NCBI GenBank assembly: GCA_015655565.1 | Contig: JAATEU010000532.1 | Location: 1 to 6,348, forward strand | Source of the DNA: Clostridiales bacterium | Lineage (GTDB): Bacteria > Bacillota > Clostridia > Lachnospirales > Lachnospiraceae | Direction of reading: 5' to 3' | DNA length: 6,348 bases | Part shown: positions 5,756 through 6,348 of the stretch, one piece after another | Numbering within the stretch: position 1 is the stretch's first letter | How the letters are laid out: the number at the start of each line of letters is the position of its first letter | The notes under the pieces: generated by a model | The model's database searches: none | The model's input: the letters and a program-made list of their open reading frames with translations, nothing else | Told to the model about the DNA's origin: nothing | Program-made: the position numbers and the translations under genes

Positions 5756-5880
5756 AATTAATATATCATATAACTTTATTGTAGCAATTTATAAGTTTCA
5801 TTTATTAAAAATTGGTAACTATTCGGTTGCTGTTTCCCGCAAGCTGTTTTTATTAAATAATATTCCAAATGAAAGGTTAA
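5756..5880 (+). other. Untranslated leader of the divergent sensor gene
   Basis: The leader is AT-rich and lacks a recognisable riboswitch. It includes TGTAGCAA at 5780-5787, which repeats the first part of the operator-like unit found near the permease promoter, in the same orientation relative to the downstream gene. A weak stem, GGTTGC with GCAAGC with one mismatch (near 5825-5845), is followed by TTTTTATT, but it is too weak to call a terminator. Confidence 0.35.
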
Positions 5881-6348
5881 GTGCGTAGATTGAATAGAAT
5901 GAAGTCAGCTGCATTCCGTAAGCTAAAAACCTATTATCGGTCCCACCTATGGTGTTCTTTTGTATTTGTTTTCCTTGTATTGGTTACGTTTACTTTTATT
6001 GTGATCCAAAGCTATCTGAAACAGGAGTATAAGAAATATTTAAAAGATAAAACCTACAGTACGGAAAAGGTTGTGCTGTCTTCCATTAACCAGAACCTGA
6101 ATTTTATCATGAAAGAGTTTATTCAGATAGCAGCCGAGATATCACTTGACAATGAACTTTATGAACTGGCCAAAGCCTATGAATTACAGGAGGGAAATAA
6201 AACCAGGATAAGCAGGGACATGATGAATGCCTTAAGCAGGTATTCCCAGTATTCCGGATGGATTGAGAACGTATGTATCGTTTCGGAGCAGTGTATGCTG
6301 CTTCTGTATGACCGGAAGCATCATGTAAATGATAACACCTGGAATCAC
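5881..6348 (+). CDS. Membrane sensor protein, N-terminal part (possible YesM-type histidine kinase or Cache/AraC regulator)
   Basis: The frame is open for 156 codons from the GTG at 5881 to the right edge, so only the N-terminus is visible. A basic start region is followed by one hydrophobic helix at about residues 23-44 (LWCSFVFVFLVLVTFTFIVI) and then a helical, polar segment that would lie outside the cell (INQNLNFIMKEFIQIAAEIS; RYSQYSGWIENVCIVSE). This layout matches the start of a double Cache sensor, found in both YesM-type histidine kinases and Cache/AraC regulators. Neither kinase nor DNA-binding residues fall inside the window, so the output domain is unknown. A stop codon at 5878-5880 excludes a longer N-terminus. 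GTG at 5881 lies 4 nt after AAAGG; TTG at 5890 and ATG at 5899 (MKSAAFRK) are alternative starts. The gene is divergent from the AraC-type regulator, with its own strong promoter. Confidence 0.75.
   Translation, partial: MRRLNRMKSAAFRKLKTYYRSHLWCSFVFVFLVLVTFTFIVIQSYLKQEYKKYLKDKTYSTEKVVLSSINQNLNFIMKEFIQIAAEISLDNELYELAKAYELQEGNKTRISRDMMNALSRYSQYSGWIENVCIVSEQCMLLLYDRKHHVNDNTWNH

Noticed and set aside
5869..5880. Three-codon ORF ATG AAA GGT TAA directly before the GTG start of the divergent gene
   Set aside because: It has no ribosome binding site of its own and coincides with the AAAGG that probably serves the GTG start; it is most likely incidental.
1..6348. CRISPR arrays, insertion sequences, tRNA or rRNA genes, phage or defence genes
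   Set aside because: I looked for spaced repeat arrays, terminal inverted repeats with transposase motifs and RNA gene signatures and saw none; the window is a transport and regulation locus.

Overview
The window looks like an accessory carbohydrate-uptake locus from a low-GC, Gram-positive Clostridia-type bacterium. A Lachnospiraceae-like or related Firmicute is my inference. The evidence is AT-rich intergenic DNA, strong AGGAGG Shine-Dalgarno sites, a lipoprotein-type solute-binding protein, LplB/LplC-type permeases, and a membrane-bound Cache/AraC regulator of a kind common in Paenibacillus and gut Clostridia. No sequence-database search was possible.

From right to left on the minus strand the order is: a 15-codon leader ORF (5543-5496), a large membrane-anchored AraC-family regulator (5494-3155), a strong intrinsic terminator (about 3084-3134), a regulatory region with tandem 17-bp repeats and a promoter (2893-2981), an LplB-type permease (2833-1847), an LplC-type permease (1831-905), an intercistronic region with hairpins (747-904), and the first 248 codons of a solute-binding lipoprotein that runs off the left edge (746-1). 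On the plus strand a divergent gene starts near 5881 and runs off the right edge. It encodes an N-terminal membrane segment followed by an extracytoplasmic sensor-like region, and is possibly a YesM-type histidine kinase or a second Cache/AraC regulator.

The proposed working model is that the regulator senses a signal outside the cell through its Cache-like domain and binds tandem direct repeats that abut the -35 box of the permease operon. There it would switch on an importer whose binding protein captures an oligosaccharide or similar ligand. No ABC ATPase lies in the window, so a shared MsmK/UgpC-type ATPase encoded elsewhere is expected. The substrate cannot be read from the sequence.

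Nothing here is a clearly unprecedented protein system. The least ordinary signals are the operator-like direct repeats beside the permease promoter, the coupled leader ORF in front of the regulator, and the mutually exclusive stem-loops between the second permease and the binding protein.
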